Positions 8,531 to 18,227 of a stretch of 35,135 bases of DNA are shown here, one piece after another. Numbering within the stretch: position 1 is the stretch's first letter; each line of letters begins with the position of its first letter. The notes beneath the pieces were generated by a model. The model saw only the letters and a list, made by a program, of their open reading frames with translations. It made no database searches and was not told the origin of the DNA. Both the position numbers and the translations under genes were made by a program. The stretch is from Thalassotalea profundi. Lineage in GTDB: Bacteria > Pseudomonadota > Gammaproteobacteria > Enterobacterales > Alteromonadaceae. Location: assembly GCF_014653195.1 (NCBI RefSeq), contig NZ_BNAH01000003.1:300400-335534 (forward strand). Reading direction: 5' to 3'.

Positions 8531-10917
8531 TGTCTGATAGTTGTTATCACTGCGGCGAGGTGATCCCAAAAGGTATTTCGCTTTCGGTTACCATTGATAA
8601 AGTAGCACAACCTATGTGTTGCACTGGTTGTCAAGCAATTGCAGAAACCATAGTTGCTAATGGCTTAACAGAATACTATCGTTTTCGTACTGATATGGCA
8701 CCTAAAGGCGACGCCCTTATTCCAGAAGAGTTAGCAAGAAAAAAACTGCTTGATGACGAAACATTACAAGACGAATTTACTTTTAAAACAGATTTATATA
8801 AAGAAGCTATTCTCACCATAGAAGGGATAAACTGTGCAGCTTGTGCATGGCTTATTGAAATGCAACTTGAAAAGCTCAAAGGTATAATATCAATTAACGT
8901 TAATGCAACGACACAACGTGCAACGGTAAAATGGACAGACAGTAAAATTAACCTCAGTGATATTCTCACTGCCATAGATAAAATAGGCTACAAAGCCCTT
9001 CCCTTCAAAGCAAGTACAATAGAAGCTCGTAATATTATTCAATCTAAGCGATTTATCAAACGCTTAGGTATTGCAGGTATTTTAATGATGCAGGTAATGA
9101 TGATTGCTATAGGGCTCTATTTTGGCGCTTTTTCAGATATGTCTGCAGATAATCTTATATATTTAAGGTGGACAAGCTTATTGTTAACCAGTCCCATTGT
9201 CACTTATGGTGCATTCCCTTTTTATGTTGGGGCTATCAATGCTTTAAAAATTAAACGTTTATCTATGGACGTTCCTGTTTCCATCGCAATTTCATTAGCT
9301 TTTTCCGCCAGTGCTTGGGCAACAATAAGTCAGCAAGGTGAAGTGTATTTTGAATCGGTATCCATGTTCACTTTCTTATTATTAATAGGTAAATTTCTAG
9401 AATTTAGAGCAAGAACTCGTGCCGCCGAAGTTTCAGCTAATTTATTAAAACTTATGCCAATGACAGCAACAAAAATCGTTAATGACAACGAAGAGTTTAT
9501 TGCAGCAAAAAAACTACTAGCTCAAGATTTAGTTATTGTAAAACCTGGTGAAATAGTTCCTGCTGACGGCATTGTTATTTATGGTCAAAGTCAACTAAAT
9601 GAAGCTATGCTTTCTGGAGAGCAGCGCCCTGTAGATAAAAAGGTTGGTGATAACGTATTTGCAGGCACGGTTAATGGCGATGGTAATATAACCATAGAAG
9701 TAAAACATAACAGCCAGCATTCATTTTTAAGCCAGCTAATTAGGTTGAGTGAAACATCACAGGCACATAAGCCTAAATTAGCAAAACTTTCAGACAAAAT
9801 TGCACAGTATTTCGTCGCTATCATTTTATTATGCGCAATTTTGACTGCATTATATTGGCAACAACATCTGCCTGAAGAGGCGTTCTGGATCACTCTGTCA
9901 GTATTAGTAGCCACCTGCCCTTGCGCATTATCTTTAGCTACTCCAACAGCTCTTACCTGCGCTACTACTCGGCTTAATAAAGACGGTATAATGATAAAAT
10001 CAGGCCATGTAATGGAAACAGTGCCGAAATTAAACTGTATTGCTTTTGATAAAACTGGCACATTAACTTCTGGTGATTTTGAAATTTATCAATGTAATGT
10101 CATAGATGAAAATTTAGATAAAACGTCTGTGTTAGCAATTTCAGCCGCCCTAGAAAGCTATTCAGAACATCCGATAGCTAAAGCTTTTACTACTTACAGA
10201 GATTTTAATTATAAAGCTAACAATGTAAAGGTTGTATCAGGATCTGGTGTTGAAGGTATAATAAATAACACGCTGTATAAAATAGGTAAGCCTGCATGGC
10301 TACTGCCACCCGAACAATTAAAGGATTACGCAAACATCCCTTGTTTGCTCATGAAAGATGATCAAATTGTAGCAAGTATATTAATCGAAGATAAAATAAG
10401 AGATGACGCAAAAGCGTTAATCGCCCAATTAAAAGCACAAGACATAATTACCATGATGCTATCAGGTGATAACCAGTCAGGGTGTGATAAAATTCAACAG
10501 CAAGTATTAGTAGATCATGTACATAGCTCTTTATCAGCGGCTGATAAAATGGAACTATTATTAAAACAGCAGCAAACCCATACGGTGGCAATGGTAGGTG
10601 ATGGCGTAAATGATTCACCTGTTTTTGGTGCCGCCCATGTATCATTTGCTATGGGTGGCGGTACAGATGTTGCTAAAAGTGGCGCTGACGTTATTTTGTT
10701 AAATAATAAATTATCAGCAATTAAGACCCTACGTAATGTAGCCTTTAAAACCAAACGTATAATATGGCAAAATTATAGCTGGGCTTTTGGTTATAATGCG
10801 ATTATCTTACCACTTGCTATGTCTGGACATGTGACACCTTACATGGCTGTTATCGGCATGTCATTTAGCTCAATCTTAGTGATTACAAACTCACTGAGAT
10901 TACTTAAAAAAGGTTAA
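8530..10917 (+). CDS. ccoI: Copper-exporting P1B-type ATPase for cbb3 assembly (CcoI/FixI)
   Basis: 795-residue copper-translocating P-type ATPase that supplies copper for the CuB site of the cbb3 oxidase. A Cys-rich N-terminal domain carries CYHC (5-8) and CCTGC (30-34). A heavy-metal-associated domain carries CAAC at 102-105. The core has the transport motif CPC at 463-465, the phosphorylated Asp in DKTGT at 507-511, the SEHP nucleotide-binding His motif and GDGVNDSP near the C-terminus. Translationally coupled to ccoH and followed 4 bp later by ccoS. Confidence 0.96.
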   Translation: MSDSCYHCGEVIPKGISLSVTIDKVAQPMCCTGCQAIAETIVANGLTEYYRFRTDMAPKGDALIPEELARKKLLDDETLQDEFTFKTDLYKEAILTIEGINCAACAWLIEMQLEKLKGIISINVNATTQRATVKWTDSKINLSDILTAIDKIGYKALPFKASTIEARNIIQSKRFIKRLGIAGILMMQVMMIAIGLYFGAFSDMSADNLIYLRWTSLLLTSPIVTYGAFPFYVGAINALKIKRLSMDVPVSIAISLAFSASAWATISQQGEVYFESVSMFTFLLLIGKFLEFRARTRAAEVSANLLKLMPMTATKIVNDNEEFIAAKKLLAQDLVIVKPGEIVPADGIVIYGQSQLNEAMLSGEQRPVDKKVGDNVFAGTVNGDGNITIEVKHNSQHSFLSQLIRLSETSQAHKPKLAKLSDKIAQYFVAIILLCAILTALYWQQHLPEEAFWITLSVLVATCPCALSLATPTALTCATTRLNKDGIMIKSGHVMETVPKLNCIAFDKTGTLTSGDFEIYQCNVIDENLDKTSVLAISAALESYSEHPIAKAFTTYRDFNYKANNVKVVSGSGVEGIINNTLYKIGKPAWLLPPEQLKDYANIPCLLMKDDQIVASILIEDKIRDDAKALIAQLKAQDIITMMLSGDNQSGCDKIQQQVLVDHVHSSLSAADKMELLLKQQQTHTVAMVGDGVNDSPVFGAAHVSFAMGGGTDVAKSGADVILLNNKLSAIKTLRNVAFKTKRIIWQNYSWAFGYNAIILPLAMSGHVTPYMAVIGMSFSSILVITNSLRLLKKG

Positions 10918-10921
10918 TTTA

Positions 10922-11101
10922 ATGAGCATTATTTATGTGCTAATTCCAATCGCGATAATATTAATTGCAATAAGCATTTACTTATTCTTTTGGGCAGTAA
11001 AAACAGATCAGTTTGACGATTTAGAAAAACAAGGTCTTAGCATTTTATTTGATGATGACAAACCAGAGCCTGAAAAAAACGAAAAGGACACACAGCCTTA
11101 A
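10922..11101 (+). CDS. ccoS: cbb3-type oxidase assembly protein CcoS
   Basis: A 59-residue protein with one transmembrane helix (residues 3-24) followed by FFWAVKTDQFDDLEKQG, the characteristic CcoS motif, and a charged tail. CcoS is required for cofactor insertion into cbb3 oxidase. It starts 4 bp after the ccoI stop. Its stop is only 4 bp from the end of the convergent zinc-ribbon gene, and no terminator is visible between them. This is the left border of the denitrification block. Confidence 0.93.
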   Translation: MSIIYVLIPIAIILIAISIYLFFWAVKTDQFDDLEKQGLSILFDDDKPEPEKNEKDTQP

Positions 11102-11105
11102 CTAT

Positions 11106-11300
11106 TTACCTTGGCAGATAAAACATCATAATAATAGCAAAAATAACAATAACAATATAAATAGGTTTAAACATTTTTATCTTTGTATTAGCACTTTCAG
11201 GATGACTTTTAGCTAATGGCATACCGCAATGATCACAATGACTTTTCGTTATTGCATTAACACTTTGACAATATAAACACTTAACTTTTTCACTTGTCAT
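11106..11300 (-). CDS. Small zinc-ribbon membrane protein, last gene of the norD unit
   Basis: 64 residues. An N-terminal zinc ribbon with CLYC (8-11) and CDHC (22-25) is joined by a short linker to a C-terminal membrane helix (about 43-62). The ATG overlaps the norD stop as TAATG, so the two are coupled. Small zinc-ribbon proteins named DnrP occur near denitrification genes in pseudomonads; this may be a relative, but I assign that from memory and with low confidence. Role unknown. Confidence 0.75.
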   Translation of the reverse strand: MTSEKVKCLYCQSVNAITKSHCDHCGMPLAKSHPESANTKIKMFKPIYIVIVIFAIIMMFYLPR

Positions 11301-13144
11301 TATTGATGCCTTGTTAGCTGATAATAAAGCTGTGGTAAACGTATCGGTAATTGTGATGGCTTATGAATAACTGTATAACCATCGACGCCAAATAAATAAG
11401 GTAAGTAGTCTTCTGCTTCTTGGTCAATAGTAATACAGAAAGGTTTTATACCTAGTTTATGCGCTTCAGAAATCGCATGCCGTGTATCTTCTATACCAAA
11501 GCGTCCTTCGTAATGATCAATGTCATTAGGTTTACCATCCGTTAGGATTAATAATAATTTCTGTGTAGTCTTTTGCTCGTCTAAAATTTTAGTTGCTTGT
11601 CGAATAGCCGCTCCCATGCGTGTATAATAGCCAGGACGAATAGCTTGAAGACGACCGCGTATAACATCGCTATAGCGTTCACTAAAATTTTTTAATACTG
11701 TAAAGCGTACATTCGTTCGCCTTATTGAAGAAAAACCATACATTGAAAAGTTATCTCCAACGCTATTTAATGCTTCACCAAATAGCATCATACTATCTTT
11801 AACAACATCTATAACTCTATTGTTGTTATCAAGGTGTGCATCAGTAGACATTGATAGATCGGCAAGCAATAATGTTGAAATATCACGATTGTTACCTCTA
11901 AAACTTTGATAAAGCCCGTGCTCTTTTGTAGAACCTTTTTGTTGCTCAATATAAAAGTCTAACCAAGCATTTAAATCAAGCTCCTCACCTTGTACTTGTC
12001 CCTTCAACCAATAGCGAACACTATGTAACTGCTCAAATTGCGCTTGTATAACCTTTGCTGTTTTTTGTAATTTAATAGGTAATTTAGTTGCCTCGTTATT
12101 TTTAGGTAACATAGGTAATAATAAACAACGTTCAGCGATCAACTCTTCCTTTTTATAATCCCACTCTGGTAGTTTAATTCCATCACCTAAAGGAATATCA
12201 TCCTCAATAGCTGACGGTAAATCCATGTCAATTTTAATACTTGCTGATTTTTGTTGTTGCTGTTTTGACAAAGTTATTTTATCTAGGTCTTCGGCAACTT
12301 TGAGAGTTTCTTCATCGTCATCATCACTATCATCACTCCCCCGGTCAAGCTGACTAAACTCACTCCAAGAGAACAAACTTTCTAACCTAAAAACCATCAT
12401 ACCATCTCGGCTTTCACCGTCTTCTATCCGCTCACCTTTTTTACGCGTTGATCGACTTTTAGTACTCGTATTGTTTGATTCTTCACTTTCTGTATTTGTT
12501 TCCTCATCGAAGTTAGGCATCACTTGAGGATTAAACTGTGCTGATGGATATAGCCATAAGTAAACAGCTTGAGGAGCATAATTAACACTAGGAAAATCTT
12601 TCACTGAACCAGGTTCAAGAACCGCTTTCACAATGGCTTGTTCCATTTGTTGTTCAGCAAGAGGACGTTTACAGTAATCTGTACGCGTTTGTATAAATGC
12701 TTGAGCAAGTTTTTGATAACGCGAAGTTAATGCGGGAAAGCGAGTCAAAACATCAACAACAAGTTGCTGATTATCAATTGCCCAATGTTGAAAACTTTTT
12801 TTATGATGAGCCGCGAGGATCGCTAACCAAATATAAAGTTCTCTGTTTAATTCTGAAGTAGGAAATACCGCGAGAGACTCTGGTAAGCGTAAACTTTCTT
12901 CATCCTGCCAAGCTAAACTAATTTGTTGGTTTTCTCCGGCAATTTTTTGCAGCCATGTTCTTCGAACTAAATAATCACGAGCACTGGCAGCTTCGATACG
13001 TTTAACACTATGCCCTCCCATAGCACGAAATACAACGCCTACAGACTTACTTACATCTGAAAAATCTACTTTTGCTTGTATGTAATTCGTATTCGCTTTT
13101 TTGGTAATGTACTTATGCCAAATACCACCAACCCACTCTTCCAT
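11300..13144 (-). CDS. norD: Nitric oxide reductase activation protein NorD
   Basis: 614 residues with a C-terminal von Willebrand factor A domain. The metal-binding MIDAS motif DLSMSTD and the LILTDGKPND strand are visible in the last third. A middle region carries an acidic run (SDDSDDDDEE), and the N-terminal part (VFRAMGGHSVKRIEA) matches NorD proteins. NorD works with the AAA+ ATPase NorQ to activate NorCB, probably by inserting the non-haem iron. It is separated from norQ here and has its own FNR box 81 bp upstream. Confidence 0.93.
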   Translation of the reverse strand: MEEWVGGIWHKYITKKANTNYIQAKVDFSDVSKSVGVVFRAMGGHSVKRIEAASARDYLVRRTWLQKIAGENQQISLAWQDEESLRLPESLAVFPTSELNRELYIWLAILAAHHKKSFQHWAIDNQQLVVDVLTRFPALTSRYQKLAQAFIQTRTDYCKRPLAEQQMEQAIVKAVLEPGSVKDFPSVNYAPQAVYLWLYPSAQFNPQVMPNFDEETNTESEESNNTSTKSRSTRKKGERIEDGESRDGMMVFRLESLFSWSEFSQLDRGSDDSDDDDEETLKVAEDLDKITLSKQQQQKSASIKIDMDLPSAIEDDIPLGDGIKLPEWDYKKEELIAERCLLLPMLPKNNEATKLPIKLQKTAKVIQAQFEQLHSVRYWLKGQVQGEELDLNAWLDFYIEQQKGSTKEHGLYQSFRGNNRDISTLLLADLSMSTDAHLDNNNRVIDVVKDSMMLFGEALNSVGDNFSMYGFSSIRRTNVRFTVLKNFSERYSDVIRGRLQAIRPGYYTRMGAAIRQATKILDEQKTTQKLLLILTDGKPNDIDHYEGRFGIEDTRHAISEAHKLGIKPFCITIDQEAEDYLPYLFGVDGYTVIHKPSQLPIRLPQLYYQLTRHQ

Positions 13145-13183
13145 TAATCACCAAGCACCCATAATGAGCATTATCTATTTTGA

Positions 13184-13232
13184 TGGTAATAATTTAGCAA
13201 AGAATAATTGATAACGATGTGATTTGAATCAA
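13184..13232 (-). promoter_or_regulatory. FNR-dependent promoter of norD
   Basis: The box GTGAT-TTGA-ATCAA (13219-13232, one mismatch) is followed on the minus strand by a -10 element TAAATT (13191-13196). The implied start at 13184 puts the box centre at -41.5, the class II position. The norD ATG is 40 nt further on. The site lies just past the stop of the 78-residue gene. Confidence 0.7.
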
Positions 13233-13243
13233 ATAAATCTTCG

Positions 13244-13480
13244 TCACTTTAAATCATCTTTATCTATTTTTAAATTCGGTAAATTAGTACTACTTATAAC
13301 ATTTAAGACAAGCCCCAGCATAAAAAAGAAAAATGTTGTTGCGCCTATACTGCCTTTAAGTACTTTATTTTCAGAATCTAAAATAGTCATTAAATAAATA
13401 GCACAACCAATAGCGGTTATCGTACATATAATTCCCACTATCTTAGCTATTTTTTGCAAAAAGTGTTTTTTATATTCCAT
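13244..13480 (-). CDS. Small two-helix membrane protein next to norB
   Basis: 78 residues with two hydrophobic segments (about 12-32 and 42-64) and a charged C-terminus. GAGGT stands 6 nt before the ATG, supporting translation. It lies between norB and norD on the same strand, after a hairpin terminator that follows norB. I recognise no family. The position suggests a nor-associated accessory protein, but it could be unrelated. Confidence 0.65.
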   Translation of the reverse strand: MEYKKHFLQKIAKIVGIICTITAIGCAIYLMTILDSENKVLKGSIGATTFFFFMLGLVLNVISSTNLPNLKIDKDDLK

Positions 13481-13488
13481 AAGTTACC

Positions 13489-13523
13489 TCAATAAAAAGC
13501 CGCGATATTACTACCACGGCTTT
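13489..13523 (-). terminator. Terminator after norCB
   Basis: A 9-bp stem with one mismatch (13496-13504 with 13515-13523) and a 10-nt loop. It is followed on the minus strand by a T run. It lies 27 nt past the norB stop and ends 9 nt before the ATG of the 78-residue gene, so that gene may depend on read-through. Confidence 0.6.
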
Positions 13524-13549
13524 AATAAATTAATCATCGGATGTTATGA

Positions 13550-15383
<1,834 letters not shown>

Positions 15384-15411
15384 GGTATTTCCCTTAGAAA
15401 AGTAATAAAAC

Positions 15412-15461
15412 CAACGCAATCATATACTGCAATATAGGACAAATTACTTGATGGAAATCAA
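15412..15461 (-). promoter_or_regulatory. FNR-dependent promoter of norCB
   Basis: TTGAT-GGAA-ATCAA (15448-15461) is a perfect match to the FNR/DNR consensus. A -10 element TATGAT (15419-15424, 5 of 6 matches) lies at the class II distance, implying a start near 15412-15413. The norC ATG is about 30 nt downstream. Confidence 0.85.
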
Positions 15462-15516
15462 CTTTGTTAAAGAGTGTAACGATTAGTTAGACAAATAAAC
15501 GTAAATATAATGTAGA

Positions 15517-15870
15517 TCAAAAAAGGGGCAGTTTTTTCGCCATCGCGCGTGAAAGGTTAAGCATACCTACAAGCACAAAGAGTGCATGAGCAGTAACAAA
15601 ATAGACTAAAAGCAATGCTAATAATGAATTAAAATGATCACTAAATAAAACAATCAATAAGGGAATTAAAACTAAACAACCACCTGAAATTAGAGATAGT
15701 TGTAACGATCTAAATAAATGGATTCGTTGCCAGCCCTTTATTTTATGGTTTTTTGAAAATTGCCAGACTAAAATAAAAAAAGCGATCCCCGGAATTAATA
15801 ATAAATTCATTAAATATAGAGATTGATAAATAATAGCTGAACGCTTTTTTTGTTCTTTGTTATTATCCAT
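15517..15870 (-). CDS. Unknown membrane protein at the end of the norQEF unit
   Basis: 117 residues with three or four hydrophobic segments (about 14-36, 52-74 and 78-103) and basic loops. It follows the norF-like gene after 52 bp on the same strand and is the last gene before norC. I recognise no family. Co-location with nor genes suggests a role in NO reductase assembly or stability, but nothing in the sequence shows a catalytic site. Confidence 0.65.
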   Translation of the reverse strand: MDNNKEQKKRSAIIYQSLYLMNLLLIPGIAFFILVWQFSKNHKIKGWQRIHLFRSLQLSLISGGCLVLIPLLIVLFSDHFNSLLALLLVYFVTAHALFVLVGMLNLSRAMAKKLPLF

Positions 15871-15922
15871 AGCGTCCTCTTACTTATTGGTTAATAATGT
15901 CGAGATGGTTTGAGTTTTATAG

Positions 15923-16186
15923 CTATATCAGATAGATAGCACAAATAATAGAGGGAACAATTAACACATAACCAAGCATTATAATTCGCCATCTGCTAGG
16001 GGCATATTTAAGCTCCATAAATATATCAGTAATTAGCTGACCTTTAAAAAAAACAATGGCAAAAATGAAGACACTAAACAGCGTAGTTGAGTGAATTATT
16101 TGACCTAAATAAACCGACAACACTGTCAAAAAAACAAGTATTGCCCAACTGATTAACGCCTGTGTATTAGTCATAACTAAGTCCAT
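15923..16186 (-). CDS. norF: NorF-like small membrane protein (cytochrome oxidase subunit IV family)
   Basis: 87 residues with three membrane helices. The segment KGQLITDIFMELKYAPSRWR is characteristic of the prokaryotic subunit IV/NorF family. NorF is an accessory of NO reductase in Paracoccus-type nor clusters. It starts 12 nt after the norE stop. An alternative ATG at 16174 (starting MTNTQ) has GGAC upstream and may be the true start. Confidence 0.75.
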   Translation of the reverse strand: MDLVMTNTQALISWAILVFLTVLSVYLGQIIHSTTLFSVFIFAIVFFKGQLITDIFMELKYAPSRWRIIMLGYVLIVPSIICAIYLI

Positions 16187-16198
16187 GTTTTCTATTCA

Positions 16199-16774
16199 TT
16201 AGATCACGTAAATTAATGGAAATAAAATAATCCATAACATATCCACCATGTGCCAATAACATGCGCCTGATTCAAATCCAGAATGGTTTTCTTTATAAGC
16301 ATTTTTTACAGCCTTTAACAGCATAAAAATTAAAATAACCATGCCTAAAACTACATGTAAAAAATGAAAGGCAGTAATTAAAAAGTACAGTGTGAAAAAT
16401 GTATTAGTTTCAATATCAATCCCTTGCAAGAAAAGTGATTGATATTCCCAACTTTTCACAAACAAATAAATAAACGCAAAGAGTAAAGCAAAAATTAAAT
16501 ACCATACAATTTGTTTTACTTTATTTTGATGTAATGCATTCACAGACAAAGCAACAAAAAGACTACTAGTGATTAATGCAATTGTATTAATCACACCACT
16601 TGCAGTATGAAGCTGAGCTTTTCCTTCAATAAATAACTGTTGGTTTAAATATTCAGTTATTGCAAAGCCAATAAAGAACATGGCAAATACAGTTAATTCA
16701 GCCAAGATAAAAAACCACATAGCCAAATCGCCAGGTAATTTTTTATCATTTATTAATAGATTGTTATTGTTCAT
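16199..16774 (-). CDS. norE: NorE, cytochrome c oxidase subunit III-like protein
   Basis: 191-residue membrane protein of the haem-copper oxidase subunit III family. Five or six helices are visible, with LPGDLAMWFFILAELTVF near the start and the FHFLHVVLGM and CYWHMVDMLWI motifs conserved in NorE. It is an accessory of NO reductase. The ATG at 16774 overlaps the norQ end by 11 nt; no good ribosome binding site precedes it. A TTG at 16792 preceded by GGAC is an alternative that adds six residues. Confidence 0.92.
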   Translation of the reverse strand: MNNNNLLINDKKLPGDLAMWFFILAELTVFAMFFIGFAITEYLNQQLFIEGKAQLHTASGVINTIALITSSLFVALSVNALHQNKVKQIVWYLIFALLFAFIYLFVKSWEYQSLFLQGIDIETNTFFTLYFLITAFHFLHVVLGMVILIFMLLKAVKNAYKENHSGFESGACYWHMVDMLWIILFPLIYVI

Positions 16775-17582
16775 AAAAATAAATACTAGCAACGTCCATT
16801 AACGCTTTAATAGTATCAGGATCATCAGTTAAAGGTTCTGCTAAACAACAGCGACAAACTTCCATAGGATTCATGCCACTAGACATCATTTTGGCTGCAT
16901 AAATTAATAAACGAGTAGAAGCAACTTCATCTAAATCACTCTGTTCTAGTTTTCTTAATGCTTGAGCCAATTCGACTAATTTAAACGCAATGTGTGGTTC
17001 TACACCGCTTTCCTCAATAATAATATTTTGTTCAATCTCCGGCGATGGATAATCAAAGCGTAGCGCAACAAAACGCTGGCGCGTACTTGGTTTCATACCT
17101 TTTAAGAGATTTTGATAACCGGGATTATAAGACACAACCAACATAAAGCCAGGAGCCGCCTCTATAAGCTCTCCAGTTCTTTCTAGTGGAAGTACGCGAC
17201 GATCATCAGCAAGAGGATGTAATACAACAGTAGTATCTTTTCGTGCTTCAACTACTTCATCTAAATAGCAAATTCCTCCTTCTCTAACCGCTTTAGTTAA
17301 TGGCCCATCTTGCCAATAAGTGCCATTAGGGCCTATAAGGTGTCGTCCGACTAAATCGCCAGCCGTAAGATCGTCATGGCAGGCAACTGTATATAATGGC
17401 TTATTTAATTTTTGCGCCATATGTGTAATAAAGCGAGTTTTACCACACCCCGTAGGTCCTTTAATTAATACTGGAAGTTGATGGGAATAAGCATATTCAA
17501 ATAGTGATACTTCATTGTTTTGTTGTTGATAAAATAACTCTCTTTCAGAGCTATTTGATATTTTAATATTTACAGTTGTCAT
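16764..17582 (-). CDS. norQ: NorQ, MoxR-type AAA+ ATPase for NO reductase activation
   Basis: 272 residues. The Walker A motif GPTGCGKT is at about 42-49 and Walker B is ICYLDEVVEARKD. The PGYQNLLKGMKPSTRQRF segment is the NorQ/CbbQ signature. It is the ATPase partner of NorD. ATG at 17582 chosen because it matches the family N-terminus; an ATG at 17606 adds eight residues and has no ribosome binding site. First gene of norQ-norE-norF-unknown, with a perfect FNR box 84 bp upstream. Confidence 0.95.
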   Translation of the reverse strand: MTTVNIKISNSSERELFYQQQNNEVSLFEYAYSHQLPVLIKGPTGCGKTRFITHMAQKLNKPLYTVACHDDLTAGDLVGRHLIGPNGTYWQDGPLTKAVREGGICYLDEVVEARKDTTVVLHPLADDRRVLPLERTGELIEAAPGFMLVVSYNPGYQNLLKGMKPSTRQRFVALRFDYPSPEIEQNIIIEESGVEPHIAFKLVELAQALRKLEQSDLDEVASTRLLIYAAKMMSSGMNPMEVCRCCLAEPLTDDPDTIKALMDVASIYFYEQ

Positions 17583-17624
17583 AGTGTTCTTTAGCTTGCT
17601 AAACATGATAGTTAAGATACGCTT

Positions 17625-17673
17625 TTATTAATTTACCGGCAAATGAGACTGTCATTTACTTGATAAGGATCAA
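17625..17673 (-). promoter_or_regulatory. FNR-dependent promoter of norQEF
   Basis: TTGAT-AAGG-ATCAA (17660-17673) matches the consensus perfectly. A -10 element TAAATT (17630-17635), the same hexamer as at norD, lies close to the class II distance. The implied start near 17625 leaves a leader of about 43 nt to norQ. Confidence 0.8.
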
Positions 17674-17762
17674 GCTATTGAATAAACCATTTTATTTTTT
17701 TATTCATATCGAAAAATATGCGTATAGATAATGATTTATACGTGGCTTGTGTTAAACATTAT

Positions 17763-18113
17763 CTATGGGCTTAACACTGTTACTGTCCCTGTCATTTTAG
17801 GATGGGGCCCGCAAATATAATGATATTTCCCAAGTTCATCAAAGGTGATTTGAAATGACTCACCAGGGAAAAAATAATCTGGCTCTGCTTGTGTTAAATG
17901 CTTAAACCAAACATTATGGTACTGGCGTTTTTCAATATTTTTCCAAATAACAGTATCTCCCTTAATAATTTTCACATCGGCAGGAATAAACTCTTTCTTG
18001 AATATTTCCACCACAATTTCTTTACTCGACAGTTGAAAATTAATCATTAATAAAGCAATCAAACAGACCCGTTTGATAGTTATGACTCTTACCTTACTCA
18101 GAGTAATCAGCAT
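17763..18113 (-). CDS. Exported single-domain cupredoxin (type 1 copper protein)
   Basis: 116 residues. The N-terminus is basic, with a hydrophobic stretch (about 16-29), consistent with an uncleaved or cleaved signal sequence. The plastocyanin-like domain shows type 1 copper ligands H66 in YHNVW, C101, H104 and M107 in CGPHPKM. It is probably a periplasmic electron carrier. Its place between the NirT-like cytochrome and nor genes suggests a donor to NirS or NorC, by analogy with azurin and pseudoazurin. ATG at 18113 has a strong GGAGGAGGGAG site 8 nt upstream; the ATG at 18149 would start inside the preceding terminator. Confidence 0.88.
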   Translation of the reverse strand: MLITLSKVRVITIKRVCLIALLMINFQLSSKEIVVEIFKKEFIPADVKIIKGDTVIWKNIEKRQYHNVWFKHLTQAEPDYFFPGESFQITFDELGKYHYICGPHPKMTGTVTVLSP

Positions 18114-18145
18114 AAAGGTCTCCCTCCTCCCCTTGATAAAACATT

Positions 18146-18181
18146 TCATAAAAAAAGGCTTTTTGACTATGCAAAAAGCCT
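18146..18181 (-). terminator. Terminator after the NirT-like cytochrome gene
   Basis: A 10-bp perfect stem (18156-18165 with 18172-18181), 6-nt loop and, on the minus strand, a run of seven T. It lies 46 nt past the cytochrome stop codon and 33 nt before the cupredoxin ribosome binding site begins to be used. Confidence 0.8.
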
Positions 18182-18227
18182 AAAAATAAAATTAACGCTA
18201 GGAAGTTAATTTTAATAAATCAACGCG

